Assembly: GCA_903911925.1 (NCBI GenBank)
Contig: CAIWFH010000195.1
Coordinates: 1-39,859, forward strand
Direction of reading: 5' to 3'
DNA from: an uncultured Acidobacteriaceae bacterium
Lineage (GTDB): Bacteria > Acidobacteriota > Terriglobia > Terriglobales > Acidobacteriaceae
DNA length: 39,859 bases
Made by a program: the position numbers and the translations under genes. Under the pieces are notes generated by a model. The model saw only the letters and a program-made list of their open reading frames with translations, was not told the DNA's origin and made no database searches. This document shows positions 6,932-15,893 of the stretch, piece after piece; position 1 is the first letter of the stretch; each line of letters begins with the position of its first letter.

Positions 6932-9585
6932 TTGGAGAAGTTCTGCGCCGGTTCCGGTTTCTTGTTCGCCAAAGCCTGATGAAGCGCACACGCCAAAGCG
7001 ATTTGGACGAGGAACTCCAGTTTCATCTCCAGAACGCAATTGAAGCCAACTTGGCCGCAGGTATGCCGCCCGATGAGGCGCGGCGCCAGGCGCTGATTGA
7101 CTTCGGCGGCGTGGAGCGCACACTGGAGCAGTGCCATGAGGCGCGGCCCGGCTGGTGGCTGGGTACAGTGGCGCAGGATGTGCGCTATGCGCTGCGCGGC
7201 TTCCGGCGCAACCCGGTGTTTACCGTAACGGTGATTGCCACGCTGGCGTTGGGCATCGGCGCCACAACCGCTGTCTTCAGCGTAGTTGATCGCATCCTCT
7301 TCCGTCCGCTGCCCTATGCGCACGGCGAGCGGCTGGTCTCGGTAGGTCTGGTCCACTCGCTGGAGAAGCAGGAATTCGCACTGGGTAGCTTCTTCTTTGA
7401 TTGGCAGGACAACCAAAAGCCGTTTGAGGCCATAGCTACACAGGGAACCATGCCGCATGCGTGCGACCTTGTCGAGAACAACCCGGCGCAGCTTGACTGT
7501 CTCTCTTTCGACTCGGAGTTTCTGCCCCTGCTTGGAACTCCGCCGGTGCTGGGACGCAATTTCACGCCTGAGGAAGACCGGCCCAATGGACCTCGAGTCG
7601 TGATCATTTCCTATGGATTGTGGCAGGGCCATTACAACCTTGATCCGGGAGTCGTTGGCCGCCTGATCGATGTCGATGGCAGCCCGGCGCGCGTGGTCGG
7701 CGTCTTGCCAAGGGATTTTCAGTTTCCCACTCTTGAGTCAGCCGACGTGATCTTCCCAATGGCGCTGGACCGCGCGGCCCAGACGACCGCGAATGGAGGT
7801 TTCGGCACTCCGATGCGAGCGTTTGCGCGGCTCAAGCCGGGAGTGAGCATCGCTCAGGCAAAGGAAGAGATGGAGCCATTGTTCGCGCACACGCTGGATA
7901 CGGTCGTTCCGCCGGTCCTTCGCAAAGACATGCATCTGGGCGTTCGTTCGCTGCGTGACCGTGAAACGCAGGACATGCAACTGACCGCCTGGATATTGCT
8001 TGGCTCGGTGTTGGCTGTACTGCTGATTGCCTGCGCGAATGTGGCTGGTCTGATGATGGCGCGAAGCGAGGCTCGGGAACGCGAGCTGGCAGTGCGCTCC
8101 GCATTGGGCGCTTCGAGGATGCGACTGATCCGGCAAGCCCTCACTGAGTCCACATTGCTCTCTCTTGCCGGGGCTGTTGTGGGATTGGCGCTTGCGGTGG
8201 GATTGCTGCGGGTTTTTCTCCATTTGGCTCCTACCGGAATTCCATTTCTTGAGAGGGCCGGCCTGGATTCTCGCATCGCACTCTTCACAATGCTTCTGTC
8301 GCTGGTTTGTGGAGCGTTGTTCGGATGGCTGCCCGCACTGCAGACGCCGCGCGTGGTTGCTCTGGCAGCACGCGCCGCGAAATCCCGCAAGCGTACAGTG
8401 CTGCGGCGAGTCTTGGTGGCGGGGCAGATAGCAGTGAGCATGGTTCTGCTCTCCGGTTCCGCGCTTCTTCTGAAGAGCTTTCAAAACATCGAGGAACAGC
8501 GGCTGGGAATGCAAACCGGCGGAGTCTTCACGGTACAAATTCCTTTGCCAGGGTTCCGCTATAACACCGGCCAGAAGCAAATGGATTTTTACCTGCGGGC
8601 GGAAACGGTGCTTCGGCGTCTTCCGGGGATTCACGCGGTGGCAATCAGCGATTCGTTACCTCCGGGCGGGTGGCAAGGAGACTATCGCTATTCCGACTTG
8701 GCGGTCTCGGGGAAACCTCATCCGGCTCCAGGAACGGGCGGCCAGGTGTATACGCGCAGAGTCACACCGGATTACTTCAAGGCGTTGAACATTCCCGTTG
8801 TGAGAGGCCGGAACTTTAACGAGGAGGATCGACATTCAGGTGAATCCCTGGTGATCGTCAGCAGGCTTTTGGCTGATCTAATGTTTCCCGGCGAAGATCC
8901 AATCGGCAAACGCATACAAGCAGCTCGCGACCCGCGTTGGCATACGGTCGTTGGTGTGGCCGAGAACGTGAAAAATGGAGGACTCGTTGAGCCGGACAAT
9001 CCGGAGATGTATTTTCTCAGGAGCAACGTTGCCGATTTTTGGGGAGAGCGGGCGCCGCTGATGATTGTCGATTCAGTTCTTTCGCCCAAGGCAACAGCGC
9101 CGTGGGTGCGGTCGCAGATAGCCCAGCTTGATCCTACCGTCCCGGTGAAGATTGAAACGCTCAACGAGCAGGTGAGCAAGTTGGCCGACCGGCCGCGCTT
9201 TGAGACGGCGTTGCTCGGCTTTTTCGCTCTGTGCGGGTTGCTGATGGCCGTCATCGGACTCTATGGCGTGATTGCATTCGTGGCCGCGCAGCGCACGCAG
9301 GAAATTGGGCTTCGCATGGCCCTTGGCGCTACCCGGCTCGACATCCTTCGCTTAATTGCCGGCGAGGGCGTCCGGCTAATCGTACTGGGCGGGGTGGCGG
9401 GACTGGCGGCATCGCTTGCTGCCGCGCAACTGTTGAAGAGTCTGCTGTTTGGCGTGGGGCCGCACGATCCGGCTGCGTTTGTGGCTGTCGCTCTGCTGTT
9501 GGCGCTGGTGGCGCTGACTGCAACTCTGGTCCCGGCCCGCGCGGCCATGAAGGTTGAGCCGGTGGTGGCGCTGCGCTATGAGTAG
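6928..9585 (+). CDS. ADOP-type MacB/FtsX permease, 885 aa
   Basis: A large ABC-transporter permease of the 'acidobacterial duplicated orphan permease' class. It has an N-terminal cytoplasmic prefix (about 1-85, with DLDEELQFHL and GMPPDEARRQAL), a first transmembrane helix at 98-120, a MacB-like periplasmic core, a three-helix FtsX block (about 350-470), then a second half that repeats the pattern: helix, periplasmic core, FtsX block with the conserved QEIGLRMALGA motif, ending in ALRYE. No ATP-binding protein gene is nearby, as usual for these orphans. Substrate is unknown; efflux or mechanotransmission like MacB is inferred from the fold. It overlaps padR by four bases. The ORF is intact. 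Confidence 0.92.
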   Translation: MIGEVLRRFRFLVRQSLMKRTRQSDLDEELQFHLQNAIEANLAAGMPPDEARRQALIDFGGVERTLEQCHEARPGWWLGTVAQDVRYALRGFRRNPVFTVTVIATLALGIGATTAVFSVVDRILFRPLPYAHGERLVSVGLVHSLEKQEFALGSFFFDWQDNQKPFEAIATQGTMPHACDLVENNPAQLDCLSFDSEFLPLLGTPPVLGRNFTPEEDRPNGPRVVIISYGLWQGHYNLDPGVVGRLIDVDGSPARVVGVLPRDFQFPTLESADVIFPMALDRAAQTTANGGFGTPMRAFARLKPGVSIAQAKEEMEPLFAHTLDTVVPPVLRKDMHLGVRSLRDRETQDMQLTAWILLGSVLAVLLIACANVAGLMMARSEARERELAVRSALGASRMRLIRQALTESTLLSLAGAVVGLALAVGLLRVFLHLAPTGIPFLERAGLDSRIALFTMLLSLVCGALFGWLPALQTPRVVALAARAAKSRKRTVLRRVLVAGQIAVSMVLLSGSALLLKSFQNIEEQRLGMQTGGVFTVQIPLPGFRYNTGQKQMDFYLRAETVLRRLPGIHAVAISDSLPPGGWQGDYRYSDLAVSGKPHPAPGTGGQVYTRRVTPDYFKALNIPVVRGRNFNEEDRHSGESLVIVSRLLADLMFPGEDPIGKRIQAARDPRWHTVVGVAENVKNGGLVEPDNPEMYFLRSNVADFWGERAPLMIVDSVLSPKATAPWVRSQIAQLDPTVPVKIETLNEQVSKLADRPRFETALLGFFALCGLLMAVIGLYGVIAFVAAQRTQEIGLRMALGATRLDILRLIAGEGVRLIVLGGVAGLAASLAAAQLLKSLLFGVGPHDPAAFVAVALLLALVALTATLVPARAAMKVEPVVALRYE

Positions 9586-9594
9586 CGCCCGAAC

Positions 9595-9623
9595 TTGGCC
9601 AAGCCGCCCATTCCGCGTATACT
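9595..9623 (+). promoter_or_regulatory. Candidate promoter of rpmB
   Basis: TTGGCC (9595-9600), a 17-base spacer and TATACT (9618-9623). It starts 10 bases after the permease stop, so rpmB appears to be transcribed independently with a leader of about 135 bases. Confidence 0.5.
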
Positions 9624-9765
9624 GGAGATTCGGAAAGCCGCCGGGGACGTGTGTCTTCACCCGCCCCCGCTGGCCGCCCCGGCACGCAGGCCCGGATTCA
9701 ACGCCTTTTCTGAGGCGCGTGAAGGCGGCAGATCCCGCGGAACACAAAATTTTGGAGCAAAAGTC

Positions 9766-9954
9766 ATGGCACAGGTATGCGATATTTGCGGCAAAGGCCC
9801 GCAGTTTGGCAATAACATCTCTCACGCGCACAACGTTACCCGCCGCAGCTGGAGCGTCAATCTTCAGGCTGTCAAGGCGCTGGTCAACGGCCACGCAAAG
9901 CGGATCAGGGTCTGCACCAGCTGCATCAAGAGCGGCAAGATCGCCAAGGCATAA
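9766..9954 (+). CDS. rpmB: Ribosomal protein bL28, 62 aa
   Basis: A component of the large ribosomal subunit. The diagnostic stretches GKGPQFGNNISHAHN and NLQAVKAL are present, and the C-terminus has CTSCIKSGKI. It carries two CxxC pairs (CDIC near the N-terminus and CTSC near the C-terminus), the zinc-binding C+ form of L28. The start at 9766 has GGAG eight bases upstream. A much longer frame reading through from 9595 is rejected. It has its own promoter and a rho-independent terminator, and stands alone rather than next to rpmG. Confidence 0.96.
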   Translation: MAQVCDICGKGPQFGNNISHAHNVTRRSWSVNLQAVKALVNGHAKRIRVCTSCIKSGKIAKA

Positions 9955-10010
9955 CGTCAGCGGGTACCCGCTCCGGCCTGGCAAGCGCAGATTTCAGGGT
10001 TGACACTCAA

Positions 10011-10040
10011 CCCCGTCCCTCGCGGACGGGGTTTTGTTGT
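10011..10040 (+). terminator. Rho-independent terminator of rpmB
   Basis: CCCCGTCC (10011-10018), loop CTCGC, GGACGGGG (10024-10031), followed by TTTTGTTGT. It lies between rpmB and the convergent msrB. Confidence 0.9.
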
Positions 10041-10053
10041 GTCTGGAATTCAG

Positions 10054-10461
10054 CTATTTGGCGCGTTCAAACTGGAGCGAGGCCGAGTTGATGCAGTAGC
10101 GCAGCCCGTTGGGGCCGGGGCCGTCAGGGAAGACGTGGCCCAGGTGGCCGCCGCAGCGGGCGCAGGTCACCTCAACCCGCCGCATCCCAAAAGTCTTGTC
10201 CTCGTGCTCTTCAACGGCCGTCGAGTCCGCGGGGATGGTGAAGCTGGGCCAGCCGCAACCGGAGTCGAATTTGGCGTCGCTCTGGAACAGCAGCGAGCCG
10301 CAGGCGGCACAATGGTAGTTGCCGGTGGCGTGGTTCTGGGTAAGCGCGCCGGTGAACGGGCGTTCGGTGCCTTTCTGCCGCAGCACCTGGTACTGTTCCT
10401 GGGTCAGCAGCGTGCGCCATTCGGCGTCGCTGCGCACCACCTTGCTGGGTGTTTCGCTCAT
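10054..10461 (-). CDS. msrB: Peptide-methionine (R)-S-oxide reductase MsrB, 135 aa
   Basis: Reduces the R epimer of methionine sulfoxide in proteins, using thioredoxin. The zinc-binding pairs are C51-x2-C54 and C100-x2-C103. The catalytic cysteine is C123 in RYCIN. The SGCGWPSF motif (67-74) includes C69, a possible recycling cysteine. Full length for a stand-alone MsrB, with no signal peptide, so cytoplasmic. AGGAGGT lies three bases before the ATG. It is 74 bases downstream of ridA on the same strand and may be co-transcribed with it; both deal with chemical damage. Confidence 0.96.
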   Translation of the reverse strand: MSETPSKVVRSDAEWRTLLTQEQYQVLRQKGTERPFTGALTQNHATGNYHCAACGSLLFQSDAKFDSGCGWPSFTIPADSTAVEEHEDKTFGMRRVEVTCARCGGHLGHVFPDGPGPNGLRYCINSASLQFERAK

Positions 10462-10535
10462 CAGACCTCCTGTGTGCGCCGCATGCCGATTGGATCACGA
10501 CTCGGGGAAGCAATCGGAAACCGGCTGGAACGGCT

Positions 10536-10925
10536 CTAAACCTCTGCAATCATCTCAATCTCAACCAGCACATCCTTGGGCAGGCGGGCGGCTTCAACCG
10601 TGGTGCGCGCCGGCAGCGGGCCTGTCTCTCGCGCAAAATACGCCGAGTAAACCGCATTCATGGCGGCAAAGTCGTTCATGTCTTTCAAATAGACATTGGC
10701 CTTGACCACATTGCCAAGGTTCGTGCCGCCGGCCTCAAGAATGGCCCTCAAATTCTCAAAGGTCCGGGTTGTCTGCTCGGTAATGCCACCGGCCACCACT
10801 TGCTGAGTTGCCGGATCAACACCGGCCTGGCCGGCCGTGAAAACGAAGTTACCGGTGCGCACGCCCTGGGAATAAGGTCCGATGGCGGCAGGGGCTTTGT
10901 CGGTAGCGATAGCGGTTTTGCTCAT
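10536..10925 (-). CDS. ridA: RidA family reactive enamine/imine deaminase, 129 aa
   Basis: Hydrolyses reactive 2-aminoacrylate-type enamines or imines released by PLP enzymes. Family marks are GPYSQG (16-21), GQAGVDP, the substrate-carboxylate-binding R107 in PARTTVEA, and VEIEMIA at the end. Length is typical. No ribosome-binding site is visible; instead TACAAT lies six bases before the ATG, which would put transcription start at or next to the start codon (leaderless). msrB follows on the same strand. Confidence 0.93.
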   Translation of the reverse strand: MSKTAIATDKAPAAIGPYSQGVRTGNFVFTAGQAGVDPATQQVVAGGITEQTTRTFENLRAILEAGGTNLGNVVKANVYLKDMNDFAAMNAVYSAYFARETGPLPARTTVEAARLPKDVLVEIEMIAEV

Positions 10926-11009
10926 GGGTCGATTGTAACTTGGGAATTGCGGGACCCGTCGGCGCTTAAGTTGCGGTTATCGGTGCAGCCTCAGGCCCCG
11001 GGGAGAAGT

Positions 11010-11417
11010 CTACCGCCAGACAGCCAGTATCATGCCTGAAATGAGCATCGAGACCAGCCAGTAGCCCGAGTTGATGGCGAAAAGCTTGTAAGGCCGCTTC
11101 TCGTAGTTTGTCTCGGCGAACAGGGGCGCCGCCATGAAGCCAAGCCAGCAGATGAAGCCGACAAAACCTCCGCGGTGGATGGTGTTCGCGCCGGACCAAT
11201 AAATGACATGGTCCAGGATGAACGAGAGAATCAGCCCGCCGATGAACGATGAACTCATGGCGAAGACAATGCCGGTGGGCTTGTCTCCCTTGGTGTGGCC
11301 GGTCAGTGCCATCCAGGGCTTGGCAAAGAGAAACGAATACCATAACGCGCCAAGGAAAAACTGGACGAGCGTCGCAACGAGAATGGCCCACCAGTTGAAA
11401 TTCATAAGATGGTGCAT
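11010..11417 (-). CDS. DUF1761-like four-helix membrane protein, 135 aa
   Basis: A small integral membrane protein of unknown function. Four hydrophobic helices are visible (about residues 5-25, 45-65, 80-95, 110-130). The opening NFNWWAILVATLVQFFLGALWYS with an F-AKPW motif after it is typical of the DUF1761 family. The start at 11417 is chosen over 11432 because GGGAGGT lies seven bases upstream, inside the longer frame. It is upstream of ridA on the same strand with a gap of about 85 bases. Confidence 0.8.
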   Translation of the reverse strand: MHHLMNFNWWAILVATLVQFFLGALWYSFLFAKPWMALTGHTKGDKPTGIVFAMSSSFIGGLILSFILDHVIYWSGANTIHRGGFVGFICWLGFMAAPLFAETNYEKRPYKLFAINSGYWLVSMLISGMILAVWR

Positions 11418-11569
11418 TGAAGAACCTCCCATGCTGAGATAGTTTTTTGCCGCCTCAAAACGCCGCGCTGGGATGTCGGTCGAGGTGCACTGCCGGAAAG
11501 AGGACGCGCAGTTGACTTTGCGGCAGTCAGCAAAGATGTGTCAAGCAGATTCGCGCCCTGCATAGGCTC

Positions 11570-12469
11570 TCAGCGGCGCTTCAGAGCCTCGAGCTCATCG
11601 AGCGTGCGCGGCCAGTCAGCGCCGAGCAGCCGCGAAAGGCCGCGGTCGGCCAGCACCTTGCCGCTGGTCTGGCAGCGGGCGCAATAGTCGGTCTCGTTGT
11701 CGGCGTAGCGAATGCGCTGCACCTTCTGCCCGCAGCGCGGGCACGGTTCGCCGAACTTGCCATGCACGGCCATCTCGGGACGGAAGGCAGTGACTTTTTC
11801 GGGGAAGTTTTTGGCGGCCTCAGCGCCCAGTCGATCGACCCAGAGAGCGAGTGTCGAGCGCGCGGCGACAAACAGCCGCTCCCACTCTTCCGGCTTGAGT
11901 TTGTGGGTGAGCGCAATGGGCGAAAGCTGTGCGGCGTGCAGAATCTCGTCGGAGTAAGCATTGCCCACGCCGCTGATCAGCCGCGGATCGGTGAGCGCGC
12001 GTTTGAGGGTGCGGTTTTCTGCATTCAAGGCTGTGCGAAATCCATCGAGATCGGTCTCAAAGACCTCAACGCCGCCGGGGTCGATGGCCTGCAGGGCCTC
12101 TTCGCCGCGCAGCAGGTGCAGCGACGCGCGCCGCTTGCTGCCGGCCTCTGTCAGCACCAGCGAGCCGGAGGGAAAGTCGAGGGCGAGCAGCCCATTGCGG
12201 CCGGCGAGCTTGGCTTGCGGCGGCTTCCAGTGCAGGCGCCCGGCAATCATCAGGTGCAGCACCATCCAAAGGTCTCCGTCCACGCCGATGGCGATACGCT
12301 TGCCGATGCGCCTCACTGCGCGCACAGTCTTCCCTTCGACAACTGTGATCGGAGGGTCGGCCGTCCGCAGGACGAAGACGCTCCCCAATCGCACGCGTTC
12401 CAGCGGCTGCCCCAGGATGCGGGCGTCGAGCGCTGAGATGTAGGCGGCGATGTCAGGCAGTTCTGGCAT
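11570..12469 (-). CDS. Fpg/Nei family DNA glycosylase/AP lyase, 299 aa
   Basis: Base-excision repair enzyme removing oxidised bases and cutting the resulting abasic site. The N-terminal MPELPD supplies catalytic Pro2 and Glu3. The helix-two-turn-helix stretch is LISGVGNAYSDEIL, and the C-terminal zinc finger uses C243, C246, C263 and C266. About 30 residues follow the last cysteine, a longer tail than in standard Fpg, so assignment within the family (Fpg against Nei-like) is left open. An upstream in-frame start at 12580 is rejected since Pro2 must be the mature N-terminus. It is divergent from the GyrI-like gene. Confidence 0.88.
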   Translation of the reverse strand: MPELPDIAAYISALDARILGQPLERVRLGSVFVLRTADPPITVVEGKTVRAVRRIGKRIAIGVDGDLWMVLHLMIAGRLHWKPPQAKLAGRNGLLALDFPSGSLVLTEAGSKRRASLHLLRGEEALQAIDPGGVEVFETDLDGFRTALNAENRTLKRALTDPRLISGVGNAYSDEILHAAQLSPIALTHKLKPEEWERLFVAARSTLALWVDRLGAEAAKNFPEKVTAFRPEMAVHGKFGEPCPRCGQKVQRIRYADNETDYCARCQTSGKVLADRGLSRLLGADWPRTLDELEALKRR

Positions 12470-12609
12470 TGCTACCAGATTGCAGCCTGCTTGCGTCCTT
12501 CTGCAAGGCCGGCCTTGCGCATCGGGCGATGAAACGCTATCGTCTTTGGTACCCGGGAGCAATCCGCCGGGTTCCAGCAAGCAACTACATCCAGAGAGAG
12601 CATCCGATC

Positions 12610-13077
12610 ATGATTGACTCCCCCAAGATCGTCGAAACGGCAGAGCGGCAAACTGCCATCATCCGCTTCACCATTCCCAAAGCCGATATTCAAAAGGTGA
12701 TGGGCCCCGGCATTCGTGAAGTGATGGAAGCCGTGACCACGCAGAGAGTGGGGCCTACGGGTCCGTGGTTCAGCTATCACTTGAGAATCGATCCGGAAGT
12801 CTGGGATTTTGCGGTGGGCGTTCCTGTCTCGGCGCCGGTCACCGCCGTGGGCCGCGTACAGCAGGGAAGCCTGCCTGCCGCAACCGTGGCGCGCGCCAAC
12901 TATCGCGGCAAGTACGAGGGCCTTGGCGCGGCGTGGGGCGAGTTGGACGCCTGGATCAAAAACAACGGCCACACCGCGCGGCCCGACCTCTGGGAGTGCT
13001 ATGTCGCGGGACCGGAGTCAAGCGCCGACCCTGCAGACTGGGTGACGGAACTCAACCGCCCGCTGGTCAAGGCGTGA
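12610..13077 (+). CDS. GyrI-like / effector-binding domain protein, 155 aa
   Basis: A stand-alone domain of the SOUL/GyrI-like small-molecule-binding superfamily: IVETAERQTAIIRFTIP at the start, a central FSYHLRIDPEVWDFAVGVPV, then the LPAATVARANYRGKYEGLGAAWGELDAWI stretch typical of the second half, and WECYVAGPESS-x-PADWVTELNRP at the end. No DNA-binding domain is present, so it probably binds or sequesters a ligand and is not an AraC regulator itself. The start at 12610 has a purine-rich AGAGAG about ten bases upstream. The longer frame from 12469 overlaps the start of fpg and is not supported. It is divergent from fpg and convergent with panC. Confidence 0.8.
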   Translation: MIDSPKIVETAERQTAIIRFTIPKADIQKVMGPGIREVMEAVTTQRVGPTGPWFSYHLRIDPEVWDFAVGVPVSAPVTAVGRVQQGSLPAATVARANYRGKYEGLGAAWGELDAWIKNNGHTARPDLWECYVAGPESSADPADWVTELNRPLVKA

Positions 13078-13102
13078 ATCCGGCCATGCTCGTGGATATG
13101 AA

Positions 13103-13945
13103 TCAAGGCAAAATCGCGTTATCGATCAGTCGCGTGGCGCCAACCCATGCCGCGACCGCAAAGAGCGTTCCCGGAGCGGCGGTCTCAACCGGCTCCAGGG
13201 TCGCCCAGTTCACGAGTTCGATGTAATCCACGCGGATCGCGGGCTCAGCGGCAAAGGTTTGCAGCGCGGCTGAAATCAGCGCGGAGGCGCGGCGCTCCCC
13301 AGCGGCGGCTAGCGCTTCAGCCTGTCGAACAGCGCGGCTGAGTGTGAGCGCCCGCGCGCGCTCGGAGGCGCTCAGATACATGTTGCGTGAACTCAGCGCC
13401 AGGCCGTCGGCTTCTCGGACGATGGGGCAGACCACAATCTCCACGGCCATGCGAAGGTCGCCGACCATGCGGCGCAGGACGGCGACCTGGGCTGCGTCCT
13501 TCTGGCCGAAGAAGGCGCGGTCCGGCTCGGCAGCGATAAACAACTTCGACACAACAGTGGCGACACCGCGAAAGTGCCCTGGTCGGGATGCGCCATCGAG
13601 CCGGTCGCTCAGGCCCTCCACATCCACAAACGTGCTTGCACCGGCGGGATAAAGTTCTTCGACCGCGGGAGCGAAGATCACGTTTGCGCCTTCTTTCGCT
13701 GCCGGTGCGCAATCGGCATCGAATGTGCGCGGGTAGCGGGCGTAGTCTTCGTTGGGTCCAAACTGCGTGGGGTTGACGAAGATGCTGACGGCAACTGCAC
13801 CGCACGAGGCGGCGGCGGCGCGAAACAACGACGCGTGCCCTGCGTGCAATGCGCCCATGGTGGGCACCAGGCCTATCAAATGGCCTTTGGCGCGGCTGTC
13901 TCGCGACCATTGGCGAAGTTCTGTGACCGTGCGAAGAATCTCCAT
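13103..13945 (-). CDS. panC: Pantothenate synthetase, 280 aa
   Basis: Condenses pantoate and beta-alanine with ATP to give pantothenate in the cytoplasm. It shows the nucleotidyltransferase-type HxGH signature (H34-AG-H37 after VPTMGAL), IFVNPTQFGPNEDYARYPR, the GVATVVSKLF region, FGQKDAAQ and the second ATP-binding motif ALSSRNMYLS. Length is normal. Its ATG shares one base with the panB stop (TGATG), so it is translated by coupling from panB. Confidence 0.97.
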   Translation of the reverse strand: MEILRTVTELRQWSRDSRAKGHLIGLVPTMGALHAGHASLFRAAAASCGAVAVSIFVNPTQFGPNEDYARYPRTFDADCAPAAKEGANVIFAPAVEELYPAGASTFVDVEGLSDRLDGASRPGHFRGVATVVSKLFIAAEPDRAFFGQKDAAQVAVLRRMVGDLRMAVEIVVCPIVREADGLALSSRNMYLSASERARALTLSRAVRQAEALAAAGERRASALISAALQTFAAEPAIRVDYIELVNWATLEPVETAAPGTLFAVAAWVGATRLIDNAILP

Positions 13946-14856
13946 CAGACTTTGCGCAGCTTTCCGGTTTTCACGGGAGCATCGAGAGCCTGCCGCACGG
14001 CCTCGGGGAGATGATAGCTCTCTTCGTCGTTGGGAAAGGTGCGGCGCTCCACGTCTTCGCGGTAATGCTCCACTGCGCCGCGAATGAGGGCCGCGGCATC
14101 GGCGTAGCGGCGGACAAACTTAGCCGGCGGCGCAAAAGTCAAATTGAGCAGGTCGTGGAAGACGAGTATCTGGCCGTCGCAATCGGGACCCGCGCCGATT
14201 CCGATGGTCGGAATGGGCAGCTCGGCGGTGATGGCTGCGGCCACCTCGCGCGGAACGCCCTCAAGCACCAGCGCGCCCGCTCCGGCCTCGGCAAGAGCCA
14301 TGGCGTCGGCCTTCAGCGCCAGCACAGTTTCAGCCGTGCGGCCCTGCACGCGATAGCCGCCCATGCGGTGAATGCTTTGCGGCGTCAGCCCCAGGTGGCC
14401 CACCACGGGAATCTCGGCCTCGGTGAGGGCGCGGACCAGTTCGACGCGCGGCCCCTCAACCTTGACTGCTTCTGCGCCCGCTTCTTTCACAAAGCGAATG
14501 GCGTTGGCCAGTCCCTCGGCTACGGTGCCGTGATAGCTGCCGAATGGCATGTCGGCCACCAGCAGCGCGCGGCGCACAGCTCGGCGGACGGCGCGCGTGT
14601 GGTGCAGCATTTCGTCCACGGTAATGGCCAGCGTGTTGTCGTGGCCCATCACCACCATGGCCAGCGAGTCGCCCACCAGCACCATGTCGATGCCGGCCTC
14701 ATCCACCAGGCGCGAAGTCGCGTAGTCGTAGGCCGTCAACGACGAGATAGGCTTGCCCTGGCGCTTCATTTCAAGCAGCGCGGGCATGGTGACTTTTGTC
14801 AGGGGGACTCCGGCAGAGGCAGAACTATTTTCGCCGGGAAAGTTGGTAATGCTCAT
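13945..14856 (-). CDS. panB: 3-methyl-2-oxobutanoate hydroxymethyltransferase, 303 aa
   Basis: First committed step of pantothenate synthesis: adds a hydroxymethyl group from methylene-tetrahydrofolate to 2-oxoisovalerate. Family stretches are SLTAYDYATSRLVDEAGIDMVLVGDS, VVMGHDNTLAITVDEMLHH, the MPFGSYHG loop, VEGPR, GHLGLTPQS and PTIGIGAGPDCDGQILV. Length is slightly above the usual 265-280 because of N- and C-terminal tails. GGAGGT lies four bases before the ATG. It is the first gene of a panB-panC operon with a one-base overlap; folD, which serves the same one-carbon pool, is elsewhere in the window. Confidence 0.97.
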   Translation of the reverse strand: MSITNFPGENSSASAGVPLTKVTMPALLEMKRQGKPISSLTAYDYATSRLVDEAGIDMVLVGDSLAMVVMGHDNTLAITVDEMLHHTRAVRRAVRRALLVADMPFGSYHGTVAEGLANAIRFVKEAGAEAVKVEGPRVELVRALTEAEIPVVGHLGLTPQSIHRMGGYRVQGRTAETVLALKADAMALAEAGAGALVLEGVPREVAAAITAELPIPTIGIGAGPDCDGQILVFHDLLNLTFAPPAKFVRRYADAAALIRGAVEHYREDVERRTFPNDEESYHLPEAVRQALDAPVKTGKLRKV

Positions 14857-14977
14857 TGCGACCTCCAGTGCCGCTCCGCGCTTCAGGATGCAGCCCGATC
14901 AAGTTGAGTATACGCCCCAAAATTCGCACCGGATTTCGCACTTGCTACTGAGGATTCTGGCGCCGCACCACCCCGAG

Positions 14978-15070
14978 TAGCGCTGGCCTCCCGGCCGGGG
15001 TCCCCAACGACAGGTCCTCGTCGTTGGGGTGGTTGGCCGGCTGTTGCGTGGACGTCCTCGTCCACGCCCG
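14978..15070. repeat. Twin-hairpin extragenic repeat
   Basis: Two perfect hairpins in a row: CCCCAACGAC (15002-15011) with GTCGTTGGGG (15020-15029), and GCGTGGAC (15046-15053) with GTCCACGC (15060-15067). Both loops contain GTCCTC. It lies between the divergent panB and deacetylase genes. I recall similar strings in other acidobacterial intergenic regions. Function is unknown. Confidence 0.65.
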
Positions 15071-15128
15071 GCAATGCGAAGCTTCATAGGCTTGCCGCCG
15101 CCCCCCTCCGCACCGCACACTGGTATTC

Positions 15129-15866
15129 ATGCTTTCACCGCTAGTTACGGGAATCTCTGCCGGGCTGGGCGCCGCCGCAGCGTTCGGACTGGCGGCCGGC
15201 GGCTTTGCCTATGCTTCAAAGTGGCCGGGCTCGCGGATATTCGGCGAGGCCCTCATCGCTCCGCGCCGCGCGGGAGAGTTGGCGCTCACTTTCGACGACG
15301 GGCCCAACGCGATCTGGACTCCGCACCTGCTCGACGTTCTCTCCAATCATGGCGTGAAAGCGACATTCTTCATGCTCGGCAGCCGCGCGGACGCAGAGCC
15401 CGCGCTGGTGCGGCGCATCGTCGCAGAGGGCCACTTGCTGGGCAATCACTCTTGGAGCCACCTCAATCTTGCGCTCACGCCGGCGGCTCGGGTGCGCGAA
15501 GAACTCCGCCGGAGCAAGCTGGCGATCGAAGAAATCTCCGGCCAGTCGGTCAGGTTTTTTCGCCCGCCGTTTGGCGCGCGGCGGCCCATGGTGCTGCGCG
15601 CGGCACGCGAGTTCGGGATGACGCCGGTGCTGTGGAACGCGATGACTTCCGACTGGAAAGAGCCGTCGGCGGAGAAGATTGCGGCGCGGCTTCAGCGCAA
15701 GATCGACCGGCTGGGTCGGCGAGGCTACGCAACCAACATTGTGCTTCACGACGGCAGCCACAACGATGCGGCCGCGAATCGCGGACCGTCGGTGGCTGCG
15801 GTTGAAAAACTGATTCTACGCTGCAAACCGACGCATAGCTTTGTCACGCTGGACGCGTGGGACTGA
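15129..15866 (+). CDS. Polysaccharide deacetylase (NodB domain), 245 aa
   Basis: A carbohydrate esterase family 4 enzyme that removes acetyl groups from N-acetylated sugars in peptidoglycan or exopolysaccharide. An N-terminal hydrophobic segment (about 5-30) acts as signal anchor. NodB motifs are in order: TFDDGP at 54-59, metal-binding HSWSH at 107-111, RPPFG at 145-149, the ASP/TRP pair around 175, and the catalytic VLHDG with H207. All catalytic and metal residues are present, so it should be active. Length is normal. It is convergent with hemL. Confidence 0.93.
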   Translation: MLSPLVTGISAGLGAAAAFGLAAGGFAYASKWPGSRIFGEALIAPRRAGELALTFDDGPNAIWTPHLLDVLSNHGVKATFFMLGSRADAEPALVRRIVAEGHLLGNHSWSHLNLALTPAARVREELRRSKLAIEEISGQSVRFFRPPFGARRPMVLRAAREFGMTPVLWNAMTSDWKEPSAEKIAARLQRKIDRLGRRGYATNIVLHDGSHNDAAANRGPSVAAVEKLILRCKPTHSFVTLDAWD

Positions 15867-15893
15867 CGAATCTCTCGGTCGAACTCTGTGGAA

